Shown one piece after another: positions 35,801 through 47,010 of a stretch of DNA of 64,000 nt. The position numbers and the translations under genes are program-made. The DNA comes from Paramacrobiotus metropolitanus. Lineage: Eukaryota > Tardigrada > Eutardigrada > Parachela > Macrobiotidae. Within the stretch, counting starts at the first letter, position 1; each line of letters starts with the position of its first letter. The notes under the pieces were generated by a model that was not told the DNA's origin, searched no databases, and saw only the letters and a list, made by a program, of their open reading frames with translations. Where the stretch lies: NCBI RefSeq assembly GCF_019649055.1, contig NW_026570311.1:310001-374000 (forward strand). The letters run 5' to 3'.

Positions 35801-37124
35801 GAGCTTGAGACAACCAGGTAGACGGCGAATGGGGCGGCTGTCCTGAGGGCAGAGCCTTCTACTCTGACACCCCTTTTGCAGGCTTCGCTACGTCCTCGGA
35901 GCGAAATGTCGCAGGATTCGGAGGATCCGCACTCCACGCGTTCTGGGGAGGCGGGGCCATACTGCGCTTCTGCAGTAGGAAGTCTGGTTCCCGTCCGAGC
36001 CGACGCTGCTTGTCTGCTACCATATCAGAGGCTGCCATAAAGACGGCTGTCCGTGGGTATCTCAGCGAAGGGAGGGCGGCCAGATGAAGTCTCAAAGAAT
36101 TTCCTGTTGAGGAAATTCTGAAAAATGGCGACGGAGCGGAATCGAACCGCTGGCTACCGAGTGTGTGATCCACGTAGCACAGCCACTGTGCCATCGCCGT
36201 TGTTGGCTGAGATCAAGATTTTTGTGCTTGAGCTTGAGACAACCAGGTAGACGGCGAATGGGGCGGCTGTCCTGAGGGCAGAGCCTTCTACTCTGACAAG
36301 TTACATCGCTTTTCCTTGAGCAGTTTCTCATTTTGATCACCAAATCGAGTGGTGGATGTCTGGTCTGGTTTCATTTTATGGTTTTCACCGTAACGTCCGC
36401 AGGCGTACTCGTAGAAATCCTGACACGGGTCGGTGGTTAAATTCATGTAGCTCAGCATCTCTTTCCCTAAAGCACCAAAGGCATAATTTCATAAATGGTT
36501 GTTCGTTCTTTGCATTGCTCAGGGCGGTCATAAATCGATTAAGAAAAACTTATTGTGAATGAACTGCTTTGCAAACCTTGAAACCGATAAAATGTCAAAG
36601 CAGTTTCAATACAATTAGTATTGGTATTATGCTGTACATATCTGCATGTACCTTTACGGACGCAAGCCGTTGTCAAACAGGTGCTGCTGTTGGCATCCGG
36701 TGACATTTTGGTGTCCACTGGGTCCATCGTTTCGGGCACTGCATTTCCTGACTGATCGGACCTGATCAGCGGCAAAGTAAGGTCTAAAGAGAAAAGCTTA
36801 GTAGGTAATTGAATATAGCACTAACTGTTAACCTAAATCAAAAGAGTAAACAACCGTCTGAATTTGGGAATGAATTGCTGTACATCCGACTGAAGCACAG
36901 CACAGCAAAGCATGTAAGCATAGCAAATTATTATATTATTCCGACAATACATAGTAAGAAACACATGTATTACAGAACTTCTAAGTTTGAAATAATCTAA
37001 AGGAGAAAAATCTTCGAAGGAAATCAAGTATGAACAGCTTGAGAGGATTTTATTTCTTACCGGTAGCCGTCGACGGTGCATACGCGACTAAAACCGTTAA
37101 CAGGAAAACCTGAAGACAATCCAT
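32820..37124 (-). CDS. Neprilysin-like M13 metallopeptidase, copy 1
   Basis: The 13 exons are 37061-37124, 36652-36783, 36305-36466, 35455-35535, 35165-35322, 34846-35085, 34247-34723, 34008-34187, 33768-33933, 33505-33624, 33237-33427, 33069-33167 and 32820-32981. All phases close to a 743-residue protein. A cleavable signal (MDCLQVFLLTVLVAYA) replaces the membrane anchor of vertebrate neprilysin, so the enzyme should be secreted. Visible hallmarks are [23 protein letters not shown] (substrate Asn-Ala), GHEMTHGFDDQG (zinc and catalytic), ENIADAGG (third zinc ligand), and SHAPDRWRVNG with the His and Arg equivalent to human H711 and R717. It should cleave small peptides on the amino side of hydrophobic residues. 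Intron 3 carries a TRIM element. Confidence 0.9.
35698..35769 (-). ncRNA. tRNA-like sequence inside the LTR (3' LTR copy)
   Basis: This 72-nt segment has a 7-bp acceptor stem (GGCGATG with CGTCGCC, one G-U), an A box (TGGCACAGTGG) and a perfect T arm AGCGG-TTCGATT-CCGCT containing the B box. A run of five T follows two bases after its end, a minimal Pol III stop. The D arm is a tight hairpin (GCACAG, CTGTGC) and no normal anticodon arm forms, so it is not a working tRNA. Confidence 0.6.
36127..36198 (-). ncRNA. tRNA-like sequence inside the LTR (5' LTR copy)
   Basis: This is an identical second copy, 429 bp from the first, in the upstream LTR of the same element. Confidence 0.6.
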
Positions 37125-37251
37125 AGTTTCCTGTGCCGGAAAAACACAACTTCCTTCCGAAAACGAAAATTACGTTCTTCTGGACGTCTGGATTGCCGCA
37201 GCGGACTTTAAGCCAAAGAGATGTAGGCGCTAACACAAACTACCGGAGTCT

Positions 37252-37270
37252 ACGATCTCCCGTGACCGAT
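37252..37270 (-). promoter_or_regulatory. Conserved upstream block, peptidase copy 1
   Basis: acgatctcccgtgaccgat lies about 128 bp upstream of the ATG. Closely related blocks stand at nearly the same distance before the other three peptidase genes (44406, 52551, 58768), and an orphan copy lies at 46964. It may be a core-promoter or transcription-factor site; function is inferred from position and conservation. Confidence 0.4.
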
Positions 37271-38879
37271 TTTGGGACTCCGGTGCATCTAGTAATTCGC
37301 CTCGTTTTGGCGCAATGCGGTATTGTCCCACTCACTGTATAATCACTACCCTTATTTTTCACGTTCACAAAAATGGCTACGCCTGCATAAACAAAATCTG
37401 GATGAAAACCCCAGTTCAGTTAACACGTTCAGTTAACACGCAGGTGCAGTTCACAAGCACAGTCTGAGCTTTACCACGTCGGAATGCAAGCCTTGAAAGC
37501 TGAAAGAAGACAACAAGTGGAGCGGCTTTTTTGCGTTCAGTTATACAGCTTTTTGCCGATCTCCTTCAACAAATTCGCTGATTCGTTGCGAAAAGCCCAA
37601 AAGTTTCACAAACCAACGGAAGAAAATAACAACGATAAACCCTTATACTGTTTTATCTTTATATGTAGATGCATTGGCACTTTTTTGCCTTTCAGCTACT
37701 GTAACGGAACATGGTACTGGTACACGAGTGCGTAACACGGAGCAAATCCAGCACTCCAGGAAAAATGTTCCGGTCACGAACGGGCCCGAAGCGTACCGTT
37801 TATTTCGCAGCTGAGTTTCAGTGTATCCTGGAAACCGCAGAACAAGTCACTTCCATAACGGATGCCGTACTCTCGGTATCGAATGACTAAACCTGTCTAC
37901 ATTTTTTGCACTGCAACTGACAGTTGCAGGAAGGCCAGACGAACGTGCCTTCTGGCTAACTTCCGCTCTACTGTACTGAAAGTTCTGCGTTTCGCAATCA
38001 GTGGTAGCAGCCAACGTACACGGCTCTAGTTAGTACCGTTACCTGGTTTATCTGCGAAATCCACAGATTTGTTTACAGTTTTACCGTTACCGAATAAGTT
38101 AGGTATACTTTCTGAAAACATTCTTGTACTGAGGATTTTGTTTGTTGTTATCAGTGGTCGGTGTTATCTTCAGTATTTAATATTTATATCGGTGTAGCAC
38201 TTTATATCTTAATCAAGAATTTTCGCCAATATGATCTTTCGTGAAATTACGCGGTATGCGGTGCAACGCAAGCCCACGAGTAGCGCTTGAACACCCAAAA
38301 AAACGCAAAGTGGGTTATAAACCCGGGACTGGGTGGGTCCGCTAAGCCAGTATTACAATTACTTTGTGAGCCAGATCCAGAATTACTATGATCAACTGCC
38401 GTTGCGAAAGGTGTCTGCTAAACGCCACACTGGAGTTTAATTTAGACTTAGTTGAATGTAGAATGATGGGACACGGAGAGGCTTTTATAATATTTCACCT
38501 GAAAAACGCGATAAAAGACCATTAATTTCAAATATCCATACGTTTGGAAAACGCGATAAAAGACCATTAATTTCAAATATCCATACGTTTGGACTTACGC
38601 TCGAGTCATACAGTATGTTTTAAATCGGGTTGTTCCAGTTTCTTTTGTATTGTTCGCGCATGCAAAAAATGTATAACAAGGGCATGATAGCGCATCAAAT
38701 TTGTTGTTTTACCTTGCACGTCTATGTGCTTTGCATAACTTGAGTTTGGAAAAGATAGGATCGCAGGAAACACCAATAAAGCCAGATAAAAAGCACTATC
38801 CCGGTTCGCGTTTGAGGGAACAGTAGCCAAGTGGATGTCACCACGCCAAACCTATGCATATTAGTCCTGAAACCTGAGG
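37271..38879. other. Intergenic with 45-bp tandem duplication
   Basis: A 45-bp unit (aaaacgcgataaaagaccat start) is repeated exactly at 38503-38547 and 38548-38592. No gene is recognised. Parts of 37480-37900 resemble 44640-45010 and 52620-52960, the distal upstream DNA of the other peptidase copies. Confidence 0.5.
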
Positions 38880-39435
38880 TTGACCGGAACTAACAAACAA
38901 CCTATGTCCAAAATTCCGTTATATCCAGTCACGTACGGCATCCAACGGTTCCCCGCAGGAAACACGGCTGTCGTCGGCCATACCGAAGTTGTAGAACGCG
39001 AAGAGATGGACGTTGTGCGCGTAGCTCCTCTGGAGCTCTATAAATGGATCAGCTTGTTACAAACCCGAAAGACCTCCCTTCACGCGTCCGTTAAAAGGCA
39101 GTAGGCAGTCAACATGAAGCCGGTGAACATTTCCCAACCATTGGCCAAAGTAACGCTTGACCGCATTTGCAGTATTCCAATGCTTTCGCTTTCACATGCA
39201 TAAATCGCTGTTGTTTTGCCGAATACGAAAATCATTGGTACTGATGTACAAACTGTTATTTGGTCTGCTTCCTTACGGAAGCCGATCAACCATGAGCCGG
39301 TTGGTCGGTGTTATCCAGCTGTGTTACTTCCTGTTAAACGTCAATGTCATATTTGTATACGAAGTGACCGGCATCATATTTTCCCAAATCTTGTTAATAA
39401 AAACGGCTCATGGACAACTAAGGCTGAGAAAATAA
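38880..39435 (+). pseudogene. Ionotropic receptor-like gene relic, copy 2
   Basis: Two exons match the last two of the gene at 30-31.7 kb. The first (ends 39100) reads TAVVGHTEVVEREEMDVVRV and LELYKWISLLQTRK. After a short intron starting GTAGGC, the last exon begins TATTCC, quickly hits TAA through a frameshift, then resumes as MSRLVGVIQLCYFLLNVNVI and FVYEVTGI (the M4 helix). All upstream exons are missing. Confidence 0.65.
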
Positions 39436-39544
39436 CTATAAGGACACATTGCTTAGTTCAGGATTTATTCGGCGCATTTATTTCATAGTAATAAATTAGG
39501 TACTTTTTTACCGCTCAATATTGCTATGCAATGCCGATGAGAGC

Positions 39545-39650
39545 AGTTCTATGTTCATGAGAAAACAGACACACCGAAAGCTCTGGACAATGAAAGAAAC
39601 CGAGCGGCGTAATAAAGCGCGTCGGAGCTGCTTCTCATGATTTCCCATTG
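39545..39650 (-). pseudogene. Relic of small membrane-protein gene, copy 2
   Basis: This short stretch is homologous to 31.9 kb and 53.5 kb (gcgtcggagctgcttctcat). It is too eroded to translate. Confidence 0.45.
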
Positions 39651-39819
39651 ATTTAATGGGACAAAATAAAACGGTATATTAAATAAGTAAAAAAGTGTTT
39701 AAGTAAAAAAATGCTTTCAACTAGTACACAAGTCAAATAGATTCTTGAATCAGCGTTTGGCAGCTTAGGAGGTTACATAACTGGAGAGCACGGTTAGTGC
39801 GCTTCATCACCGGTACCGG

Positions 39820-42800
39820 CTATCGCCACAGACCGTTAGACTTATTGTAAATCATGGGACTGTCCGCTGGACAGTTGTAGACCTTGGCGAACTCCTTGAA
39901 CGTGGCCATTTCTCCATTCACTCTCCAGCGATACGGTGCATGGAGATCACTTAGGGATAAATAATCTACTTCCGGTCGTTGTGTGCTACAAAACACCTAA
40001 GAAGAACGACCTTATAGCATAGTTTATCGCGTTACAATATAGTATTCCTTAGGCAGACTAGAGGCTCACTGTACCTGAGCAGCTGACAAGAAAAACATCA
40101 TATTATTGGTATGGTTCTGCAGTCCTGGCAAATGCAGATCCTTGCCATGGTGATTTAAGTGCAGCTGATATGCCTGCAGTGGAACGAATCGTGTTAATCA
40201 TTTTACTCGCAATGCTGCTATTACGCTTGACGCACATCGAATGCGGTCTTCAGCCCGCCGGAATCAGCGATATTCTCTGATAGAGTCAGATTGCCGCTGA
40301 CATTCCCGAAGGGTGCTTTGTACTGGCTGTACTGCTCAGCAATCAAGAAGGCTTTGCTGTCGAATGCCTGTCGCGATGAATTGCTCCACCAGTTAAACAT
40401 CTTTCCTGTCTCATCAAATTTTGAACCTACACATTATTGTGCAATGGTTAAATTATAGCCGCACACAAAGCTTTGGAATAAAACGGTGTTATGTTTAACG
40501 AACCGAAAATATCGAAGCCATGTGTTATCTCGTGTCCGATTACGAATCCCAAAGCACCGTAGTTAGAGTAATTCGGAACATCCACGTTAAAAAATGGTGG
40601 TCGTGAGACTCCGGCAAAAATTTCTGAAAAACTAATACTTTTGCTTTATATAAAAAGGTTTTTCCCAAGTTGAACAACATTTTTCATGTAACCTTTATTT
40701 TGCCATAGCATCTCATGGTGTTTTCTCGTACCTATGAGGTTGAATACCAGGGAATATTGTGCATTGGCAGTTACGGTGTACATGCGGTCCAGTACGTATT
40801 CCCGCGTATTGATTCTATCTAGGAGCTTCGTCTGCCGAATTTTGTTTGCGCGGCTCAACTCTCGCGACGTATTAAACATATCCTCACCGATGGTAATCTG
40901 CAGACGTTTCCTTAAGTCACACGTCCATTGCATCGCCGGTGTTTGAGCCTAATTACTCACATTGTCGTATATCTCCTCAATGAGGGAGATATTTTGAACG
41001 TAAAATTCCGGGTAGATGTCAAACTCCAGCATGCCGTGCAGCTTCTCCAGGGCCCGTGCGCGCGTCTGTTCGTCCATCCAGTTCTCGTTCTTTAGGCGTT
41101 CCGCGAATGATTTGCGGATGTTTGTGACCATATCCGATACCTATCATCATCAAAGCGTGGATGCACGGGGAAACGTTTCTGCGAACTTTGTTTATAAGTC
41201 CTTGGCCATGAAAAATTAGCTAAAACAAAATTGTTTACCAAGGTAACAAAAATTGGTAACCGTTCCCTATCTGTACAGGATACGGACAAGGAACGGTTAG
41301 CAATTTAGTAAAAGATAGTGTACAGCGTACACTATCTTTTACTTCGTGCACTAGCTTTATCTGCGTGCGCAGCCTTTGATATCGAAATTTTTTCGCATCA
41401 ACATTTACAAATTTTGTTGACAAGTTTTAGGAGAGTAAACTAAAATAATGTAAAGAAAAATGATTCGTGTACTAAAATGTTTAAAGCTGTGTCCAATGGT
41501 ATCAATACAACCCTGAGACTGCAATAAGGACACTATACTAAAACTTTACTCACTGAGTCACTGTAGACCATGAGAATCGAGTCTCAGTGTCAGAGCGGCA
41601 TCCGCTCTCTATAGGATCGTTCCATAGAATATTTCATTAGATTTGTATGCTTTGCCGATAGCCTAGTGGTGCCTCTCTCGGCCTAAGAGTATGGAGGTTG
41701 TGGGTTCGATTCCCTCAATCGGCAGATTTTTTGCGAGTGTCTGTGCGAGCCTAGCCCAGCCCTTTCATCAGTGAAAAATTTTATACCGCCAACATTTTGA
41801 GGCTGTTGTTGCAAAGCTTAGGAAAAACAAACCTGATATGAACTGACTGCATTACAGCATATGTGATTACTTAAAATGTTTTGGCTTGAACAGTTTCTAG
41901 CTGCTAGTCAAAACAACACAATATTTTAATTGTTTACCTTTTGCTTGGAATGTCTATCGAGTTTTTTATCCACATACAGTGACGCCAGGGCCAGCGGCAG
42001 ATAGGTCTCGACCTTCTGTACACAGCGTTTCCATAAGGGATCCGTCTGACTTTCCCCGGAAATTATCCGTTTCTGCATCTCGAACGTGTCGTACAGTGAC
42101 TGCGAGAGATCCACACCGTATTTGGTAACGATCATCCATCCCAGATGGTTGGCTAGGAGGCGTTTGCCCTCCACGCCCCGCTGCTCAATCCTTGCCATTT
42201 GCTTATCGAAAGCCACTATGGAAGCCGGTTTCGGGATGTTAACGATCAGGTCCTTGCTGACCAGATGGGCCAGGCCGCTCGAGGTCAGGGAAGCGCGGAG
42301 AAAATCAGTGAGACCATCGGAGAAATCGGAGCGGAAGAACAAATTGGAGCTCACATTGGCCAATGTTAGGAGGTTATGGGATTTTTCGCTTCTCAACTCC
42401 AAGGTGCTTGAATAGAGCTTCAAACGTTGAAATATTTAGATAAATCTGTTTCTTAGGTTTCTTACTCAACATTCGCGTAGAGTAAAGAAACTGACGATAA
42501 AAATTTATTCTAACGAAAACCGGAGTGCATTCATTAGCTACCGGAGCGCAAATCAAGAAAGTGGAAATAGAACTAAGTCCGTCAGTTTAATTACTTCGTC
42601 TGCAGTTAATCGTACTGTGATCCTTTTATTTCCTAAACTAACATAATCCGGAAAGCCTCTGGAGTCTGGATAAGTACAGTACGTAATCAGCACAAATTCT
42701 CTGCATCTTTGCCTTACGGTGCTTAAGAAGAGATAGAAGTCCATGGTTTTATTCAGCTGGACCTCAATATCCGTCCAGTTATACCGCGGCTCAAAATCCC

Positions 42801-44282
42801 CATCAACCGTGGAGAGATTTGCAAATATTCGTGTGAAATTGAGCATGAAACTGGCATACGTTGCAGTGTATTTTTTGCCGGCAGCACTGCCCCAGCTCTG
42901 CAGTCCTACCGGAAAGCCAATAGAAAGCCGATTAACCGAGGAGTTGCGCAGATCAGCATAGATGTTCAGCTAAAGAACACAGACCCTCTCGATTTCGGGC
43001 ATATTATGTGAATTTGTGTCAATAATGTACCAGTCTACCAGACACCATAGAATACGTACACTCAAGAGCGGATCAAAGCCGTATTCGTTCAAATAAATCA
43101 GTGCTTTCCATGGGTCGAATGCATCGGGATCCCAGTTGGATGTCAGGATAGGCCAACCGCCAATAGCCTTCTGCAGGATATCCAGAACTGGCTGTACGCC
43201 ATTTTTATTTAAAGAACCTATTAACAGTTCGCTTGTAGAACCCTAAGCACTTAGCAGTAATGCTATAATTTTATTGGTCCAAGCCAAGGAAATAGTCCGC
43301 ACTTAATGACCCATGCGATGTTCCAGCTTCCTCATGTAAAACAGCAATAAAACTGACTATTTGATCACCTGTATTGAGGCACATCTTGTACAACTGTCGC
43401 GCTGCTTCCCGCGCGTGACTGGCTTCGGTTTCGGTACTCTCCAAGATCACTGAACATACAATCGCAGATCAGTACCATAATTTAATGTTTTGCAATAATG
43501 GAGTTATGTACATCGTTTTTCCTTGAACAGCTTCTCGCTTTGATAATAAAACTGGTCGATGGCTGACTCATGGGGTTGGATTTTATGCTGTTCCCCATAA
43601 CGTCCGCAGGCATACTCGTAGAAATCCTGACACGGGTCGGCAGTTAGATTCATGTAGCTCAGCATCTCTTTGGCTGCAACATGGAAAGGCATTCTTTGCA
43701 CTGCTCACGGGTTTCATAAATCTTTTTAAGAAAACTTTTTGTTAATGAAGTGAGAAGCAAACCAAAAAGTGGAATAAAATTAATGTAATATAACTATAAT
43801 GCAAGCATGAGTAATTCATGTACTCGTATGTACCGGTGTTTGCGCAGGACGTTGTCGCACAAATGCTCTTGTTAGCATGCGGTGACATAATGGTCTTCAT
43901 CGGATCCACCCTCTCGTTCACTGCATTTCCGGTCTGATCGGAGCTGATCAGCGACAAATCAAGGACTGAACAGAAAAGCACGGAAGTGAATTCAACAAAC
44001 AGCTGCTCAAACATATTAACAACTAAACAGATGTTTATCCTGGGGGTTAAATTACTAGGCTTCCGACCAAAAGACTGGCGCCACCAAAGCACATTCTATT
44101 TTTCGAATATGGTATTAATACCTTTTCAAGTTTCTAAATAGCAGAAAGGAGAATAATTTAGCTTCGAATGAAATGTACACGAATGTATGAAAAGCTTGCG
44201 TTGGTTTCAATAACTTACCGGAGGCTGCCAAAACCCGATACGCGGCTAAACCAATCAACAGGATAACCTGAAGACACTCCAT
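39820..44282 (-). CDS. Neprilysin-like M13 metallopeptidase, copy 2
   Basis: Exons are 44219-44282, 43834-43965, 43512-43673, 43369-43449, 43060-43217, 42718-42969, 41938-42417, 40961-41140, 40732-40897, 40504-40623, 40236-40426, 40075-40173 and 39820-39996, giving 753 residues with an intact frame. The signal is [20 protein letters not shown]. It has [37 protein letters not shown] and [12 protein letters not shown], so all catalytic and zinc residues are present. The normally strict GFDD after HExxH is GFDIFG, with the second Asp replaced. The usual VWC near the end is VFC. It is a secreted peptidase, probably active but with altered active-site surroundings. A tRNA-like sequence sits in intron 7. 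Confidence 0.88.
41652..41732 (+). ncRNA. tRNA-like sequence in peptidase intron (tRNA pseudogene or SINE head)
   Basis: The sequence has an A box (TAGCCTAGTGG) and B box (GGTTCGATTCC). A 7-bp acceptor stem (TGCCGAT with ATCGGCA) closes at 41724, and TTTTTT follows at 41727-41732. The D and anticodon arms do not fold well, so a functional tRNA is unlikely. It is not the same sequence as the tRNA-like part of the TRIM LTR. Confidence 0.5.
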
Positions 44283-44405
44283 AATTTCCGGTGGAGAACA
44301 AATACAACTTCTGCCCGAATCAAAATAAATCCGTCTTCCGAAATTCCCGGACAGCACGAGGTCGCTAAGCCAAAAGTCGTAAACGAAGTTCAACTACCGG
44401 CGTTT

Positions 44406-44426
44406 ACGATCCCGTTTGACCGAATA
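44406..44426 (-). promoter_or_regulatory. Conserved upstream block, peptidase copy 2
   Basis: acgatcccgtttgaccgaat is a diverged form of the block before the other copies, about 124 bp upstream of this gene's ATG. Confidence 0.35.
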
Positions 44427-45339
44427 CGGAACGCCGTCGCGTCCAGTAATCCGTTTAACACTTCCACGCTTCAGAGTACTGCAGTATTACGCCCTTGTAT
44501 AATTACCGACTCTATTCTGTTCGTTTATAAATGTAGCTGCGTCTGGATTACCAACATCTAAATGAAAAATTCAGTCCAATTAACGTGTTAAGAAGACGCT
44601 TTTCCCAAGCACAGTTCGAGCATCACCACTTTTAATTTAGACGACTTCAACCTTGAAAAAGAAAACAAGTGGAGCGGCTTTCTCTCATTCGGTTACAGAA
44701 CTTTTTTCCAATTTCCTTCAATAAACAAGCAGACGCCTTTCACCAAGCCTCAGAAGTTTCGAAAACCAACAGGAAAAATAACAACGATCTACCGGACATT
44801 TGTCTTTATATTTAAATGCGTCGGCATTTTTTTTATACCTTTCAGCTACTTTAACGGAATGCAGTACTGAGTTCCTAACACGTAACAAAGTCGAATACTC
44901 CAGGAAGAATGTTCCGGTCACGCACGAGCCCGGAGTGTACCGTTTACAGTTTCGCAGCAGAGATTCGATGTATCCTAGAAAACCGCCGAGCAAGTCACTT
45001 CCGTCACGGATTCGGTACTCTAGGTATTGAATGAGTAAGCCTATCTACATACAGGTACATTGTATGCCCTGCTTGCCGGCAGTTGCAGAACGACCAGACG
45101 AAACATGCCTTCCGGCTCGAATGAAATTCTGCGTTCCACTAGCAGTGCTAGTATAAAAGTGTGACCATACATAGCGCGCATTTTCTGAGTACCGAAATCA
45201 AGTTTCTCTGCGAAAATCACAGATTTTGCTAAAAGTCTGTTGTTACCGGATAGGTTAGGCAAACTCTCTGAAAACCTGCTTTAAGGGCCTTTTGTATTTT
45301 GTATGATTTCATCAGTGATCAAGTTATTTACAATAGTAC
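44427..45339. other. Intergenic, distal upstream DNA of copy 2
   Basis: This is recognisably related to the distal upstream regions of peptidase copies 1 and 3. No gene is seen. Confidence 0.4.
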
Positions 45340-45560
45340 TTTGACATTCTCGGCATCCCAACGTTCTGCGGAGGACAACCAAGTCGCAGAACATTTGGTC
45401 GCAGACATTTCACCGCAAGGTCATCTCGTTGCAAGTTGCAACAAAGTTTAGCCGCGGAACATTGTGTCGGCAGGACATCATGCCGCGAGCCATCTAGTCG
45501 CAAGGCCGTTTCGAAGCCGAAGCATTTCGCCGCGCGACCGTTTTGACAAGAAGACTTTTA
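45340..45560. repeat. Degenerate short repeat (GTCGCA / CCGC-GGACAT)
   Basis: Loose repetition of words such as gtcgcagaacatttgg, ccgcaaggtcat and gccgcggaacattg has a period of about 20 bp. It is strongly diverged and non-coding. Confidence 0.45.
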
Positions 45561-46392
45561 TCAGACAGTTTTGTCATTGACGGAGAGATCAGTACGATAG
45601 GAATAATTACCGTAAATAATCTATCCTACCGACCTACTCAACGACAGAGTATGAGCTGGTATCTCAATGTGGCATAGCTAAGTCTACGAATCTACGCGAA
45701 GCGAGAACTGCATCTCCGACGATAATTTTAATTATATCTCCGAAACTGCCAAAACTCGTAATGAGAGAACTGCTCCTAAATGAACTGCAACTCTCGGACT
45801 TATATAGACGCAAAGTGCGTCCGCTTAGAAAAGCCAAAAGTATATCCCAAAACAAAAGAGAAAATGCGAGAAAGTACAAAAATATAGCCGAAAAGTACGA
45901 GTACAGATATACAGAAGTACGTACATCGCTGCTACTGTACACCATATTCCGTCATCATTAGCTACGTAAGCTTGTCAAATATATGCCCGACCGGAGCGTA
46001 GCGAGGTCCATTAGTTAAACGAAAGGGTACAAATGAATGCCGGTTTGTTACGATCGCGAAAAAAAAAATAATTCTGGTAGTGTACCTAGAAACCTGGAAG
46101 TGGTATTTTTTCAAAAATTATTTTGCGAGCACTTTACGCGTAGTGCCCACCATTTTTTAACGAACCTGTTGAATATTCGTAATGTGAAAACAAAAATGTC
46201 AAAAACGCTGCACTTCAATCTGTCAACGCACAGGAATGGACATATTCCTACTAAAAAATACTTAGGAAACGTAACATGAGCAACCGGCAAAATTTATGGC
46301 AAAAGCTTCGTGCATCCAGGCGTTGTAACGGTTGTTGTACTCTGCAAGTGGGCTTTTGTGAATGCATACCGACAGTGCATGCAGTTTCCAGA
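45561..46392. other. Intergenic, nothing recognised
   Basis: Short frames on both strands (for example 45664-45961) overlap each other and have no family support. Confidence 0.35.
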
Positions 46393-46585
46393 ACGTCCAG
46401 CATCCACCGTCCCGAAAAATGAGAAACGTCGACACTTTTAGCTCCAACCCGCAGCATCTTGCTTCCGCTGTCCAGCTATCATCCATAGAAAACGTGGTTG
46501 TCGTCAGCAACACCGACGAAGTTGTCGAATGCGAAGCGATAGTCTTCTTGCGCGTAGAAGCCTTCAACCTAAATTTAAACAGAAA
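46393..46585 (+). pseudogene. Ionotropic receptor-like gene relic, copy 3
   Basis: One exon matches 31176-31420: an acceptor-like ccag, then MRNVDTFSSN, AVQLSSIENVVVVSNTDEVV and ECEAIVFLRVEAF. Homology then stops abruptly. No other receptor exon is nearby. Confidence 0.6.
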
Positions 46586-46589
46586 GCTG

Positions 46590-47010
46590 CCGTTTTTTAT
46601 TCAGGAAAAGTCACGGTACTCCCATAGAGAACAGTGGCGCAAGCATAGTACATCACTATATTCCGACTCCAGTTTTAAATTCTATGGTAAGTTTCGAAAC
46701 AACAGAAAGAAAAAGAATCTGGTTTCCAAAGAAATAAATGTGCGGAAAGTTTGTGCTAATACCAGTTTCACACCTTTACCCGTCGAAGCAGTATATGCGG
46801 CCGAAGCAGTCAAGAGGATACCGGGAAGACAATCCAGTTTCTGATGGTGGAAAAATACAACTTCCGCCGGATAAATCGGAATAGGTTATTCTGCTGACCG
46901 CCCGGACAGAAGAAACTGTCTTCGAGCCAGAAATTCGTAACCTAAACGCAGCTACCCACTTTTAGGATCTCCCGTGACCGACTGTGGAAACCAGGCGCAC
47001 TCAGTAATCC
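46590..47010 (-). pseudogene. Relic of a fifth peptidase copy: promoter, exon 1, start of intron 1
   Basis: On the minus strand 46776-46845 matches peptidase exon 1, but the start codon is CTG instead of ATG, and the frame (LDCLPGILLTASAAYTAST) ends at a GTAAAG donor. Upstream, ggatctcccgtgaccgactg (46965) is the conserved promoter block. Downstream, about 46600-46740 matches intron 1 of copy 3. It joins the receptor relic at about 46.59 kb, probably a deletion breakpoint. Confidence 0.65.

Larger units (their letters stand above)
35594..36298 (-). mobile_element. TRIM-type LTR mini-retrotransposon with tRNA-like LTRs
   Basis: Two 276-bp direct repeats (35594-35869 and 36023-36298) read as identical and flank 153 bp. 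They are bordered by a 4-bp target duplication AGTT (35590-35593 and 36299-36302). On the minus strand each LTR begins TGTCAGAG and ends CTCTGATA. Immediately after the 5' LTR comes TGGTAGCAGA, a primer-binding site complementary to the 3' end of eukaryotic initiator tRNA-Met. Immediately before the 3' LTR stands AAAAGGGG, a polypurine tract. The internal 153 bp has no protease, reverse transcriptase or integrase; a 33-codon frame (MAPPPQNAW start) could be a gag remnant. The element lies in intron 3 of the first peptidase gene, in the same orientation. Identical LTRs imply recent insertion. Confidence 0.85.

Noticed and set aside
35859-36194. 111-codon frame spanning the repeat junction as a gene
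   Set aside because: It is produced by the TRIM LTR and internal region; the tRNA-like part is translated in it. Only the short MAPPPQNAW segment could be a gag remnant.
41652-41725. Functional tRNA gene
   Set aside because: The D and anticodon arms do not form standard stems and position 33 of the presumed loop is not T.
45664-45961. Overlapping frames on both strands near 45.7-46.0 kb
   Set aside because: Low complexity, mutually exclusive, and without any family evidence.
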